A DNA stretch of 64,000 bases from Microbacterium sp. RU33B (lineage in GTDB: Bacteria > Actinomycetota > Actinomycetes > Actinomycetales > Microbacteriaceae). Made by a program: the position numbers and the translations under genes. The notes beneath the pieces were generated by a model, which worked only from the letters and a program-made list of their open reading frames with translations, did not search any database and was not told the origin of the DNA. How positions within the stretch are numbered: the first letter of the stretch is position 1; the number at the start of each line of letters is the position of its first letter. Below, piece after piece: positions 1-8,790 of the stretch. The DNA lies in assembly GCF_900155915.1 (NCBI RefSeq), contig NZ_FTPO01000004.1:16287-80286 (forward strand), in the 5' to 3' direction.

Positions 1-1
1 G

Positions 2-277
2 GGTCGACGGGCCGCCCCCCTCATCGGCAAGGTCGCCATCATCGTCGCCGTCGCGATCTTCGGCTACGGCGCCGCCGCCGGTCACATCTACCAGATGGTC
101 GTGAACCATGACTACGCAGCCAACAACACCGGCCTCCTGCTCTTCTCCGACATCGCCATCAACACCGTCGGGCTGGCTCTCATGATCTGGCACATCGTCG
201 CGATCCGTCGTCAGGACGACACGACCGACGCCAGCGCATTCGCCCCCCAGAGCGCCCGTGCCGCCGTCCGTATGTGA
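2..277 (+). CDS. C-terminal part of a small membrane protein (DUF6790-like)
   Basis: The reading frame is open from the window edge, so the N-terminus is missing. The visible 91 residues hold two hydrophobic segments, one at about residues 7-30 containing a GAAAGHIYQ stretch and one at about 48-70 containing SDIAINTVGLALMIWH. They are followed by a short polar cytoplasmic-looking tail. The pattern of a helix ending in GHIYQ, then an NH..A.NNTG linker and a second helix resembles small bacterial membrane proteins of the DUF6790 type, but this is recognition by eye. No catalytic motif is seen and no function is proposed. The downstream hydrolase starts 71 bp later on the same strand. Confidence 0.6.
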   Translation, partial: GRRAAPLIGKVAIIVAVAIFGYGAAAGHIYQMVVNHDYAANNTGLLLFSDIAINTVGLALMIWHIVAIRRQDDTTDASAFAPQSARAAVRM

Positions 278-348
278 GGCGGCCTTCCCGGGCGGCCCGC
301 GGCCGCACAGCACCGATCACCGACACCCGAGCACGAGGACTCCAGACG

Positions 349-1461
349 ATGCCCACCCCTACACCTTCGGACATCCGGTTCTCCGCCGACGACGAGTTCG
401 ACTGGGAGATCAAGCGGGTGATCGGGCTCTCGTTCGGCGGCGGAGCGGACCTGGGGGCTGTGCTCGCGGCGACCGCGGGGGTCGGCGAAGGCGACCACGC
501 TGAGTGGTTCCGCGCCTGGCACAGCCTCGCCCAGCGAACGGCAGACACCGCCCACCTCGAGGAGTCCGCGGGACGCAGGGTGAGCGCCGCGGGCGGGTAC
601 CTCCGCGCGTCGGTCGCCTACGACGTCGCCGTCCAGGCGGCCTCCGCCCTCGAGAACCCCGCCGAGACATCGCTCACGTTCCGCGAGCAGCGCGATGCGT
701 GGGACTCGTTCGTCGCGTGCACGCCCGCCGATGTCGAGCGGGTGGACATCCCCTGCGGCTCCGGGTCGCTTCCGGGCTGGCTGTTCCGCGTGGCATCCCC
801 CGCCCGGCGCCGGACGCTGGTCGTCGTCAACGGTTCACGTGGGTCTCTCGCCGCCCTGTGGGGCTCGGTCGGCGCCGCTGCGCACGCGCAGGGGTACGAC
901 GTGCTCCTGTTCGACGGGCCCGGTCAGCAGTCGCAGCTGTTCGAACGCGGCATTCCGTGCCGTCCGGACTGGGAGCACGTGCTGACACCGGTGTTCGACT
1001 ACCTCGCTGCGCGCGACGACGTCGCCTCGGAGCGGATCTGCGTCTATGGCGTCGGGCAGGGCGGGTACTGGGTGGCGCGGGCACTGGCATTCGAACACCG
1101 CTTCGCCGCCGGAGTCGTCGACCCGGGAGTGGTCGAGGCCGCAACCCGAGCGGATGAGCTGGAAACCGTCGCCGGTGCGATCGTCACTCCGTTGCTCATC
1201 ATGAGCGCCGAGGACGAACAGATCTGGCCGGGTCAGTCCGATCGACTCGCAGCGATGACCCCGGGGATCTCGACCCTCTTCCGCTTCACGGCCGCAGAAG
1301 GCGCGAGCGGCCACGGTCAGCCGCTCGCCCGCGCCCTGACAGCCGAGCGGATGTTCGCCTGGCTCGATGAGCGGCTCTCGCGGTCGACCGCGCGCGAGCG
1401 AACGAAGTCTGACCGGGCGTTGTGGCGGAGACGGAGGGATTTGAACCCTCGGTCCCCGTGA
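349..1461 (+). CDS. alpha/beta hydrolase (FrsA/DUF1100-like) lacking the nucleophile serine
   Basis: The product is about 370 residues with a helical N-terminal cap and a C-terminal alpha/beta-hydrolase core (LVVVNGSRGS, DVLLFDGPGQQ, then the nucleophile elbow). This layout matches FrsA-like or 2,6-dihydroxypseudooxynicotine hydrolase-like proteins. The elbow reads YGVGQGGYW, so the expected GxSxG serine is glycine (codon GGG). The acid region (MSAEDEQIWPG) and histidine region (GASGHGQP) remain. The ATG at 349 has GAGGA upstream; an in-frame extension to 274 lacks similarity to the family. The last residues, WRRRRDLNPRSP, come from reading into the antisense of the adjacent tRNA gene, which supplies the stop codon. 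It is probably a non-hydrolytic or decayed paralogue. Confidence 0.7.
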   Translation: MPTPTPSDIRFSADDEFDWEIKRVIGLSFGGGADLGAVLAATAGVGEGDHAEWFRAWHSLAQRTADTAHLEESAGRRVSAAGGYLRASVAYDVAVQAASALENPAETSLTFREQRDAWDSFVACTPADVERVDIPCGSGSLPGWLFRVASPARRRTLVVVNGSRGSLAALWGSVGAAAHAQGYDVLLFDGPGQQSQLFERGIPCRPDWEHVLTPVFDYLAARDDVASERICVYGVGQGGYWVARALAFEHRFAAGVVDPGVVEAATRADELETVAGAIVTPLLIMSAEDEQIWPGQSDRLAAMTPGISTLFRFTAAEGASGHGQPLARALTAERMFAWLDERLSRSTARERTKSDRALWRRRRDLNPRSP

Positions 1462-1514
1462 GGGGACTCCACCTTAGCAGGGTGGTGCACTAGGCCGAAC
1501 TATGCGACGTCTCC
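1423..1514 (-). tRNA. tRNA-Ser (anticodon GCT)
   Basis: On the minus strand the sequence starts GGAGACG and ends CGTCTCC, giving a perfect 7-bp acceptor stem, then discriminator G and an encoded CCA (1423-1425). The anticodon stem-loop is CCACC-CTGCTAA-GGTGG with anticodon GCT, read as serine AGC/AGU. A long variable arm (CCCCTCACGGGG) is present, as expected of a class II serine tRNA. The T arm has GGTTCAAATCC. The hydrolase on the other strand terminates inside this gene. A second serine tRNA and serS lie on the same strand within 5 kb. Confidence 0.97.
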
Positions 1515-1587
1515 AGGCATCCGGCTCGCAAGAGCATGGATGCGCCTGGCAATCATACCTGGTGAACTCCGCGGAGCCGAACCGCCC

Positions 1588-2391
1588 TCAGACCTCGCGC
1601 CAATCCACGGAGCGCAGATGCGACCCCGCCTGCGGGCCCATGAGGAGCATGCCGCCGTCGACCGCCCAGCTCGCACCGGTCACGTACGACGCGGCCGGCG
1701 AGGCGAGGAACGCGACGACCGCGGCGATCTCTTCGGGGGTGCCGGGGCGGGCGAGCGGGATGCCCGGACGACGCTCGTGCTGGGCGTCCTCCGAGGTCAT
1801 GTCGTTCAGCGGAGTGGCGATCTCGCCCGGTGCGACCGCATTCACCGTGATGCCGAGCGGGCCGAGCTCGATCGCCATCGTCTCGACGAGGCCACCGAGT
1901 CCGTGCTTGGCGGCGACGTAGGCGGCGGATCCGACCCGGGGCTGGTGCTCGTGCACGCTGCTGACCGCGATGATGCGTCCGCCGGTGCCGGCCGAGAGCA
2001 TGCGCCGGGCTGCCGCCTGCATGCCGACGAACGCGCCGTCGAGGTTGAGAGCGAGCACGTCGCGCCACTCCTCGACGGAGATCTCGGTCACCGGGGTGCC
2101 ACCGCCGCCCCCGGCATTGCTCACGAAGACGTCGACGCCGCCGAGCTCGTCGAAGAGCCCTTCGAGGGTGCGACGCGCGTCGTCGAGTCGGGTCACGTCG
2201 AGCTGCGCCACGACGGCGCGGGATCCGCGGGCCCGCACGGCTTCGGCCGTCGCCTCGGCGCCCTCGCGGTCGCTGTGCCAGGTGACCCCGACGTCGAGCC
2301 CCTGCTCGGCGAGCGCGATGGCCGTCGCCGCGCCGATGCCGGAATCGGATGCCGTGACGACCGCGTGGCGGGGAGTGAAGGGCTTCTGCAT
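1588..2391 (-). CDS. SDR family NAD(P)-dependent oxidoreductase
   Basis: This is a 267-residue classical short-chain dehydrogenase/reductase. The Rossmann glycine motif is TASDSGIG (residues 13-20), with serine where TGxxxGIG usually has its second glycine-rich position. NAG is at 92-94, and the catalytic set is S145, Y158 and K162 (YVAAK). The C-terminal ASYVTGASWAVDGG segment is typical of FabG-like SDRs. The substrate cannot be read from the sequence. The ATG is preceded by GGAGG, and a TAGCGT box lies 7 nt before the start, so the start is either led by a short Shine-Dalgarno or leaderless. It stands alone between tRNA-Ser(GCT) and the LCP gene. Confidence 0.9.
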   Translation of the reverse strand: MQKPFTPRHAVVTASDSGIGAATAIALAEQGLDVGVTWHSDREGAEATAEAVRARGSRAVVAQLDVTRLDDARRTLEGLFDELGGVDVFVSNAGGGGGTPVTEISVEEWRDVLALNLDGAFVGMQAAARRMLSAGTGGRIIAVSSVHEHQPRVGSAAYVAAKHGLGGLVETMAIELGPLGITVNAVAPGEIATPLNDMTSEDAQHERRPGIPLARPGTPEEIAAVVAFLASPAASYVTGASWAVDGGMLLMGPQAGSHLRSVDWREV

Positions 2392-2462
2392 GCCTCCGAC
2401 GCTAGGCGTCGGCGCGTCCCCCGTCTGCGGGGTTTACATCGTGCGGCTCGACGCGTAAGGCG

Positions 2463-3737
2463 CTACCTCTGCGCGACGTTGCCGTTCGAGCAGGTCTCCT
2501 GCGCGGCGGTCTGTCCGGTGATGGCCGAGTCGAGTTCGACGCCGGTCTCGACAGGGGCATCCGTGGCGCCGGGAGTCGCGCCGGCCGTCGCGGCCGGATC
2601 GGGCGCAGGGGTGCCCGGATCGACGACGACCACACCGTCTCCTTGGCTGGCATCGCCCGTGAGGATGAGCGGCTGATTGGCCTCGAGGGCATCCCACAGC
2701 GACTGGGCGGCGACCTTGTTCGGCACGACCTTGTTGGGGTCGTCCGGGTCGCCGTTCACGGGGTACTGCACGAAGACGATCTCCTCGAATGGCACGTTCT
2801 TCACGGCGAGCGCGATCTGCACGAGCGTCATCGGATTGGTGAGGCTCTGCGAGGGCGTGACGTTGTCGACCGCGGTGACGGCCAGCTTGTACAGCGTCGC
2901 CGGGTTGGAGAGCACCTCTTCGCTCACGAGCTTGCGGGCGAGCCTCGACATGTACTGCTGCTGGTTCGAGATGCGGCCGAGGTCGCCGCCGTTGCCGACG
3001 CCGTGGCGGGTGCGGAGGAACTGGAGGGCCTCGACACCGGCGATGTTGCGGTTGCCGGCGGGCCAGTCGATGCCCGTGTACTTGTCGCGGATGCCGTTGG
3101 CGAGGCACACCTCTACGCCGCCGATCGCGTTCGTGACCTCGATCACACCGCCCCACGTGACCTTCGCGGCGTACTGGATGGGCTGCCCGGTGAGCTGGGA
3201 GACCGCCTTCACGACGCACGCGAGGCCGCCGACGCTGAACGCGGAGTTGAGGGGCTGCTTCGACATGGCGCTCGTCTGCGACCCGTCCTCCGCCGTGCAC
3301 GACGGGATGGGCAGCATGAGGTCGCGCGGGAAGGAGATGACCGTGACGCGACGCGGAGCGTCGGAGATGTGCACGAGCATGTTGACGTCGTTGAGCTCGC
3401 CCTCGGCGTCGGCACCGGTGCAGCGGTCGCCGAAGATGCTCGCGTACGCCTCTTCGCAGGCATCCGTTCCCGCGAGGAACAGGTTGACGCCGCCCTCGAT
3501 GGCTCCGATGTCGGGCGGCAGGTTCTCGTTGCCCTCGAGCTCCACGGCGTCGTCGGTGAAGCTCGCCGTGAGGTCGTATGCCGCGTACGCGGCCACGCTG
3601 ATACCGGAGACGAGCGCGACGATCGCGGCGATGCCGACGACCTTCAGCAGCATGCTGAAGGGGTTCGGCGACTTGAGCTCGCCGTGGCGCGCAACGGTGT
3701 GACGGCCGCGCGGGGCGGGCTTGGTCGTCGGGCTCAC
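2463..3737 (-). CDS. LytR-CpsA-Psr (LCP) family cell-envelope ligase
   Basis: The product has 424 residues. A short cytoplasmic tail is followed by one membrane helix at about residues 27-53, then an extracellular LCP domain. The segment NLFLAGTDACEE, the aspartate/arginine-rich DVNMLVHISDAPRRVTVISFPRDLML and the later RTRHGVGNGGDLGRISNQQQ match the LCP fold, whose members transfer undecaprenyl-linked glycopolymers to peptidoglycan. A Pro/Ala/Thr-rich tail follows. The start is GTG at 3737 with GAGAGGAC upstream. A longer in-frame extension exists, but it runs through the antisense of tRNA-Ser(TGA) and is rejected. It is monocistronic, downstream of that tRNA. Confidence 0.87.
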   Translation of the reverse strand: MSPTTKPAPRGRHTVARHGELKSPNPFSMLLKVVGIAAIVALVSGISVAAYAAYDLTASFTDDAVELEGNENLPPDIGAIEGGVNLFLAGTDACEEAYASIFGDRCTGADAEGELNDVNMLVHISDAPRRVTVISFPRDLMLPIPSCTAEDGSQTSAMSKQPLNSAFSVGGLACVVKAVSQLTGQPIQYAAKVTWGGVIEVTNAIGGVEVCLANGIRDKYTGIDWPAGNRNIAGVEALQFLRTRHGVGNGGDLGRISNQQQYMSRLARKLVSEEVLSNPATLYKLAVTAVDNVTPSQSLTNPMTLVQIALAVKNVPFEEIVFVQYPVNGDPDDPNKVVPNKVAAQSLWDALEANQPLILTGDASQGDGVVVVDPGTPAPDPAATAGATPGATDAPVETGVELDSAITGQTAAQETCSNGNVAQR

Positions 3738-3798
3738 TCGGGTCCTCTCGGGGGATCTGCCTGGTCGGGCTCTCGCCGCGCACACCCGGGACCGTTTG

Positions 3799-3883
3799 CG
3801 GAGGGTGTGGGATTCGAACCCACGGGACATCTCTGCCCACTGGTTTTCAAGACCAGGTCCATCGGCCGCTCGGACAACCCTCC
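3799..3883 (-). tRNA. tRNA-Ser (anticodon TGA)
   Basis: The minus-strand sequence begins GGAGGGT and closes with ACCCTCC plus discriminator G (3799). The anticodon arm is CTGGT-CTTGAAA-ACCAG with anticodon TGA, decoding serine UCN. A long variable arm (GGGCAGAGATGTCCC) and GGTTCGAATCC T loop are present. CCA is not encoded, unlike the neighbouring tRNA-Ser(GCT). It lies between the HAD phosphatase and the LCP gene, all on the minus strand. Confidence 0.97.
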
Positions 3884-3992
3884 CGACTCCGGCCGCTCTC
3901 GCGACAACAGTCGAACAGGCGTCGAGTCTAGTCGACGGCACTGCCTCTCATCGTCGCACGCACGCCTGTGGAGGCGCTGAGCGAGGGCCGTG

Positions 3993-4910
3993 CTAGAGCC
4001 CGCGGAGCACCGCGGCGACGCCGCCGTCGCTGACTGAGGATGTGAGCTCGCCCGCGGCATCCCGCACCTCCTGCGGACCCTGCGCCATCGCGACCGCGCG
4101 ACCGCCGTTGCGCAGCGCCCACTGGAACATGCCCACGTCGTTGCGCCCGTCGCCGATCACGAGCACGTGCGCCGGGTCGATGTCCAGCCATCCCCGCACC
4201 CGGTCGAGCGCGGTCGACTTGTCGACGCCCTCCGGCGCGATGTCGAGCCAGGCGCTCCACCCGATCGCGTACGACACCTGCGTGAGGCCCATCCCGGCCA
4301 CGATGTGCCCGAACTCCTCCTGCGATTCGTCGGGAGACACGGCCACGACGCGGCACACCGGCTGCGCGGACAGCTCGGCGAACGGCACGCGCCGCGCGTT
4401 CGCGAGGTTCCAGTCGTGCATCTCCTCCGTGTACAGGCGGCGCCCGTCGGCGAGCTCCACCATGTACCGGGCCTGCGGGAGGTTCTCGCGCAGCACCGTG
4501 AGCACGTCGGTCGGGTCGAACGTCTCGACGTGGAAGCGCTCGTACTGCAGCTCCTCGGCGAGGTCTCCCCCGCGCCGCTTGAGGATGACGGCGCCGTTGG
4601 AGCACACGACGTACTCCGGGGCGATCTCGAGCACGCGCATGATGCCGCGCGTGCCCTCCCACGACCGTCCGGTCGCGAGCATGACCTCGTGGCCCGCGCG
4701 GTGCGCGTGCTCGATGGCCTCGATCACACCGGGGCTCATCGACTCGTCTTCGAGGATGATCGTGCCGTCGATGTCGAGTGCGATGAGCAGTCGCTCGGTC
4801 GCGACATCCGGGTTCTCGGTGTCGTCGGCGATGTGCTCGACGAGCTTCGCGGCCTTCGTGGGCTTCACGACCTTGATCGAGCCCGTCGGAGGAAGGTGCG
4901 AGCTGCTCAC
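3993..4910 (-). CDS. HAD superfamily hydrolase, Cof/type IIB
   Basis: This 305-residue protein has the HAD motifs in order. Motif I is ALDIDGTI with D46 and D48, motif II is ATGRS, the lysine motif is GVDKSTAL, and motif III is [11 protein letters not shown] large type IIB cap lies between motifs II and III. Such Cof-like enzymes dephosphorylate small phosphorylated metabolites using Mg2+; the substrate is not readable here. The GTG start at 4910 overlaps the serS stop as GTGA, so the two are translationally coupled. The N-terminal 35 residues before the catalytic core are lysine-rich and poorly conserved in the family. No further coding gene follows closely; tRNA-Ser(TGA) is 109 bp downstream. 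Confidence 0.9.
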   Translation of the reverse strand: MSSSHLPPTGSIKVVKPTKAAKLVEHIADDTENPDVATERLLIALDIDGTIILEDESMSPGVIEAIEHAHRAGHEVMLATGRSWEGTRGIMRVLEIAPEYVVCSNGAVILKRRGGDLAEELQYERFHVETFDPTDVLTVLRENLPQARYMVELADGRRLYTEEMHDWNLANARRVPFAELSAQPVCRVVAVSPDESQEEFGHIVAGMGLTQVSYAIGWSAWLDIAPEGVDKSTALDRVRGWLDIDPAHVLVIGDGRNDVGMFQWALRNGGRAVAMAQGPQEVRDAAGELTSSVSDGGVAAVLRGL

Positions 4911-6187
4911 TCGATCGGCTCCATGACCTCGAGCCCGCCGAGGTACGGTCGCAGCACCTCGGGGACGACGACGGAGCCGTCGGCGCGCTGGTGCGTCTCG
5001 AGGATCGCCACGATCCAGCGCGTGGTCGCGAGGGTGCCGTTGAGGGTCGCGACCGTCTGGGTCTTTCCGACGCCGCCGCCCTCGACCTCGGGCCGGTGGC
5101 GGATGTCGAGCCGCCGCGCCTGGTAGGTCGTGCAGTTCGAGGTGGAGGTGAGCTCGCGGAAGGCGTCCTGCGTGGGGACCCAGGCCTCGATGTCGTACTT
5201 GCGCGCGGCGCTGGAGCCGAGGTCGCCCGCCGCGACGTCGATCACGCGGTAGCTCAGACCGAGATCGTGCAGCATGGCCTCCTGCAGCGCGACCAGGCGC
5301 AGGTGCTCGGCCTCGGCGTCTTCGGGGGTCGTGTAGACGAACATCTCGAGCTTGTTGAACTGGTGCACGCGGATGATGCCGCGGGTGTCCTTGCCGTACG
5401 ACCCGGCCTCGCGGCGGTAGCACGTCGACCATCCGGCGTAGCGCTTCGCGCCCTTCGCGAGATCGAGGATCTCGCCCATGTGGTAGCCGGCGAGCGGCAC
5501 TTCGCTCGTCCCCACGAGGTAGAGGTCGTCCTCCTCGAGCCGGTAGACCTCGTCGGCGTGCTGGCCGAGGAATCCCGTGCCGCGCATGACCTCGGCTCGC
5601 ACGAGCGTCGGCGGGATCATGGGGATGAACCCGGCGTCGAGTGCGCGTTGGAGGGCGAGCGACATCAGCGCGAACTCGAGGCGCGCGCCGACGCCGGTGA
5701 GGAAGTAGAAGCGGCTGCCCGACACCTTCGTGCCGCGCTCCATGTCGATGGCCCCGAGCAGCTCGCCGAGGGCGAGGTGGTCGCGGACCTCGAAGTCGAA
5801 CACGGGGGGCTCTCCGTGCGTGCGGAGGGTGACGAAGTTCTCCTCGCCGCCGGCGGGCACGTCGTCGATCACGATGTTCTCGATGCGCGACAGGGCGGCA
5901 TCGGATGCCTCCTCCGCGGCGGCGACGGCGTGCTGGGCGAGCTTCACCCGCTCGCTGAGCTCCTTCGCCTCGGCGACCAGGGCGGCCTTCTCGTCTTTCG
6001 GAGCCTGCGCGACCTTCTTGCCGTGCGCGTTCTGGGCCGCGCGGAGCTCTTCGAACGCCGTGATCGCCGCTCGGCGTGCACGGTCGGCCTCGACGGCGTC
6101 GTCGACCGTGTCGGGCGACTCGCCGCGCTTGATCTGCGAGCGCTTGACCAGCTCGGGATTCTCGCGGAGGAGGACGGGATCGATCAC
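4907..6187 (-). CDS. serS: seryl-tRNA synthetase
   Basis: This 426-residue protein is the usual length for bacterial SerRS, which charges tRNA-Ser with serine and also begins selenocysteine synthesis where that exists. The N-terminal [18 protein letters not shown] is followed by a long coiled-coil arm (about residues 30-105). The class II core has motif 2 ([13 protein letters not shown]) and motif 3 ([17 protein letters not shown]). Start is GTG at 6187. The gene overlaps the HAD phosphatase downstream and is divergent from the lipid kinase gene, with 103 bp between them. Two serine tRNAs lie 1.0 and 3.4 kb downstream on the same strand. Confidence 0.97.
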   Translation of the reverse strand: MIDPVLLRENPELVKRSQIKRGESPDTVDDAVEADRARRAAITAFEELRAAQNAHGKKVAQAPKDEKAALVAEAKELSERVKLAQHAVAAAEEASDAALSRIENIVIDDVPAGGEENFVTLRTHGEPPVFDFEVRDHLALGELLGAIDMERGTKVSGSRFYFLTGVGARLEFALMSLALQRALDAGFIPMIPPTLVRAEVMRGTGFLGQHADEVYRLEEDDLYLVGTSEVPLAGYHMGEILDLAKGAKRYAGWSTCYRREAGSYGKDTRGIIRVHQFNKLEMFVYTTPEDAEAEHLRLVALQEAMLHDLGLSYRVIDVAAGDLGSSAARKYDIEAWVPTQDAFRELTSTSNCTTYQARRLDIRHRPEVEGGGVGKTQTVATLNGTLATTRWIVAILETHQRADGSVVVPEVLRPYLGGLEVMEPIE

Positions 6188-6290
6188 GCGTCAATCCTCG
6201 CACGACGGCGGGAGGGAGGCATCCGCGAGCCGCTCCCCCCGCTGCACCGCGCACTGCATCGCCGGGCCCGAAGAACTCTAGGGTGGAGCC

Positions 6291-7316
6291 ATGGCACCCG
6301 CTCCCGGACCCGACGGCGAAACGGGCTCCGTCGACGGGTCGCGCCGGGCCGCGCTCGTGTACAACCCCACGAAGGTGGATGCCGCGTCGCTCCGCGCCGC
6401 GGTCGTCGCGCACTCCGAGGCCGCGGGGTGGGGAGAGCCCCTCTTCTACGAGACGAGGATCGAGGACCTCGGCGACGGCGTGACCCGCCAGGCCCTCGCC
6501 GACGGCGCCGCGGCCGTGCTGGTGGCGGGCGGCGACGGCACGGTGCGTGCCGTGTCGGAGGGGATGTCGGGAAGCGGCGTCCCTCTGGCGATCGTGCCGA
6601 GCGGCACCGGCAACCTGCTCGCCCGCAACCTCAAGCTCCCGCTCGATCACCGCGACGCCATGATCTCGGCGGCCTTCGGCGGTGACCGCGTGCCGATCGA
6701 CATCGGGTGGGTCACGCTCCGCCGACCCGACGGGTCGCGCGAGGAGCATGCGTTCGTCGTGATGGGCGGGATCGGCCTGGATGCCGCGATGATCGCGAAC
6801 ACCAATCCGCAGCTGAAGAAGTCGGTCGGCTGGGTCGCGTACATCGACGGCGCCGCCCGCTCGCTGCCGAGCGCCAAGCCGTTCCGCGTCATGTACCAGG
6901 TGGCCGGGCACAAGCTGCACTCGGCGAAGGTGCAGAGCGTGCTGTTCGCCAACTGCGGATCGCTCCCGGCGGGCCTCGAGCTCATCCCCGAGGCATCCGT
7001 CGCCGACGGCGCGCTCGACGTGGTCGTGTTCCAGCCCAAGGGCGCGTTCGGCTGGCTCTTCGTGTGGCGGCGCGTGGCGTGGGACAACAGCGTGCTGCGC
7101 CGGTTCCGCGCCGGTCGACGCGTGCTGTCGCTGCGCACGAAGGACAACGCGGTGCGGTACTTCGTGGGCACCGGCATCGAGATCGGCGCCTCCGAGGCGC
7201 GGTTCGTCCAGCTCGACGGAGACGAGTTCGGCGAGGCGGTGCAGGTCGCGGCTCGCGTCGACCCGGGCGCCCTGGTGATCGCCGTGCCCCCGGGGCACGC
7301 CACCACGAGCCTCTGA
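6291..7316 (+). CDS. diacylglycerol/lipid kinase family protein
   Basis: This 341-residue protein carries the DAGK catalytic domain of the YegS/LCB5 superfamily. It starts with RRAALVYNPTK, has the GGDGTVR nucleotide-binding motif near residue 82, then PSGTGNLLARNL and a GGIGLDAAM segment. The C-terminal beta domain ends in VQLDGDEFG, typical of lipid kinases acting on membrane diacylglycerol or sphingoid-like lipids with ATP. A TAGGGT box at 6279-6284 sits exactly 6 nt before the ATG, which suggests a leaderless transcript starting at the initiation codon. The same 6 nt (GGAGCC) could also serve weakly as a Shine-Dalgarno. Divergent from serS. Confidence 0.9.
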   Translation: MAPAPGPDGETGSVDGSRRAALVYNPTKVDAASLRAAVVAHSEAAGWGEPLFYETRIEDLGDGVTRQALADGAAAVLVAGGDGTVRAVSEGMSGSGVPLAIVPSGTGNLLARNLKLPLDHRDAMISAAFGGDRVPIDIGWVTLRRPDGSREEHAFVVMGGIGLDAAMIANTNPQLKKSVGWVAYIDGAARSLPSAKPFRVMYQVAGHKLHSAKVQSVLFANCGSLPAGLELIPEASVADGALDVVVFQPKGAFGWLFVWRRVAWDNSVLRRFRAGRRVLSLRTKDNAVRYFVGTGIEIGASEARFVQLDGDEFGEAVQVAARVDPGALVIAVPPGHATTSL

Positions 7317-7410
7317 GCGCCGCGGACCCGTGCCCACCGGGGGCGTAGACCCTCGCGCGGAACCCGTCAAGACGGACCTCGGCCTCCTCCCGCACGGCTA
7401 GCGTCGGAGC

Positions 7411-8739
7411 ATGACTTCGATCGTGTGGTTCCGCGACGATCTGCGCCTGGCGGACAATCCTGCTCTGCGCGCGGCCCTCGATCGCGATGAGCCGGTCGTC
7501 GGCCTCTACGTGCTCGACGAGGAATCCCCCGGCATCCGGCCCCTCGGCGGTGCGGCGAAGTGGTGGCTGCACGGAAGCCTCGCCGAGCTCGGCGAGCGCC
7601 TGGAGGAGCGCGGTTCGCAGCTCGTCCTCCTCCGCGGACCGGCCGACAAGATGGTTCCCCGCGCGGTGCAGGATGCCGGGGCATCCGCCGTCTTCTGGAA
7701 CCGCCGCTACGGCCAGGCCGAACGCGACATCGACACCGGCCTCAAGGCTCGCCTGCGCGACGACGGGCTCGAGGTCGCCTCGTTCGGCGCGTCGCTCCTG
7801 TTCGAGCCGTGGACGGTGCGCACGGGATCGGGCACGCACTTCAAGGTGTTCACGCCGTTCTGGAAGGCGTGTCTGGGCCTGCCCGCACCCCGCGCGCCCC
7901 TGCCCGAGCCGCGGGAGATCCCCGGCCCGAGCGACCGCGTGGCCTCCGACGACCTCGACGCGTGGTCGCTGCTGCCCACGAGGCCCGATTGGGCGGGCGG
8001 GCTCCGCGAGACGTGGGAGCCCGGCGAGCGGGCCGCCCGCGCACGGCTGCGGGAGTTCCTCGAGGAGGATCTGAAGACCTACGCGAAGGCGCGCGACGAG
8101 CCGTCGGCGGGTGCGACGTCGATGCTCTCCCCGCGGCTGCGGTGGGGCGAGATCAGTCCGCACGCGGTGTGGCACGCCGCCGTGGATGCCGGAGCCGACC
8201 GGTTCCTCTCGGAGCTGGGCTGGCGAGAGTTCGCGTGGCACACGCTCTTCCACTCCCCCGATCTTGCGACGAAGAACCTCCGTCCCGAGTTCGACGCCTT
8301 CCCGTGGCCGCGCCTGAAGCCCTCGCAGCTCGAGGCGTGGCAGCACGGGGAGACCGGGATCCCGCTCGTCGACGCCGGCATGAAACAGCTCTGGCACACC
8401 GGATGGATGCACAACCGCGTGCGCATGGTGACGGCATCCTTCCTCGTGAAGAACCTGCTCATCGACTGGCGGCACGGCGAGGAGTGGTTCTGGGACACGC
8501 TCGTCGACGCCGACGGCGCGAACAACCCGTTCAACTGGCAGTGGGTCGCGGGCTCGGGCGCCGACGCCGCGCCCTACTTCCGGGTGTTCAACCCGATCCT
8601 GCAGCAGGAGAAGTTCGACAGGCACGGAGCGTACGTGCGCGAGTGGGCGCCGGGAAGCGCCGCGCTCGATCCGATCGTCGACATCGGGCAGACCCGCAAG
8701 GAGGCCCTCGCGGCGTACGAGGTGGTGAAGCGCTCCTGA
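7411..8739 (+). CDS. phrB: deoxyribodipyrimidine photo-lyase (class I, cryptochrome/photolyase family)
   Basis: The 442-residue product repairs UV cyclobutane pyrimidine dimers in DNA using light, with FAD as catalytic cofactor. The N-terminal antenna domain begins TSIVWFRDDLRLADNPAL. The FAD-binding C-terminal half has SPRLRWGEISP, ELGWREFAWH, HTGWMHNRVRM and the DGANNPFNWQWVAGSG block, all classical for class I photolyases. Length and motif order are complete. A TAGCGT box at 7399-7404 lies 6 nt before the ATG, again suggesting a leaderless start. The LLM flavoprotein gene follows 51 bp downstream and may be cotranscribed. Confidence 0.95.
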   Translation: MTSIVWFRDDLRLADNPALRAALDRDEPVVGLYVLDEESPGIRPLGGAAKWWLHGSLAELGERLEERGSQLVLLRGPADKMVPRAVQDAGASAVFWNRRYGQAERDIDTGLKARLRDDGLEVASFGASLLFEPWTVRTGSGTHFKVFTPFWKACLGLPAPRAPLPEPREIPGPSDRVASDDLDAWSLLPTRPDWAGGLRETWEPGERAARARLREFLEEDLKTYAKARDEPSAGATSMLSPRLRWGEISPHAVWHAAVDAGADRFLSELGWREFAWHTLFHSPDLATKNLRPEFDAFPWPRLKPSQLEAWQHGETGIPLVDAGMKQLWHTGWMHNRVRMVTASFLVKNLLIDWRHGEEWFWDTLVDADGANNPFNWQWVAGSGADAAPYFRVFNPILQQEKFDRHGAYVREWAPGSAALDPIVDIGQTRKEALAAYEVVKRS

Positions 8740-8790
8740 CGACGGATGCCGGACGGAATGCCTCCGACCGGCCGGGCGTTGCCTTCGGGG

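Noticed and set aside
3738..3941. N-terminal extension of the LCP protein
   Set aside because: The extension runs through the tRNA-Ser(TGA) gene. GTG at 3737 has a good ribosome site and places the membrane helix correctly.
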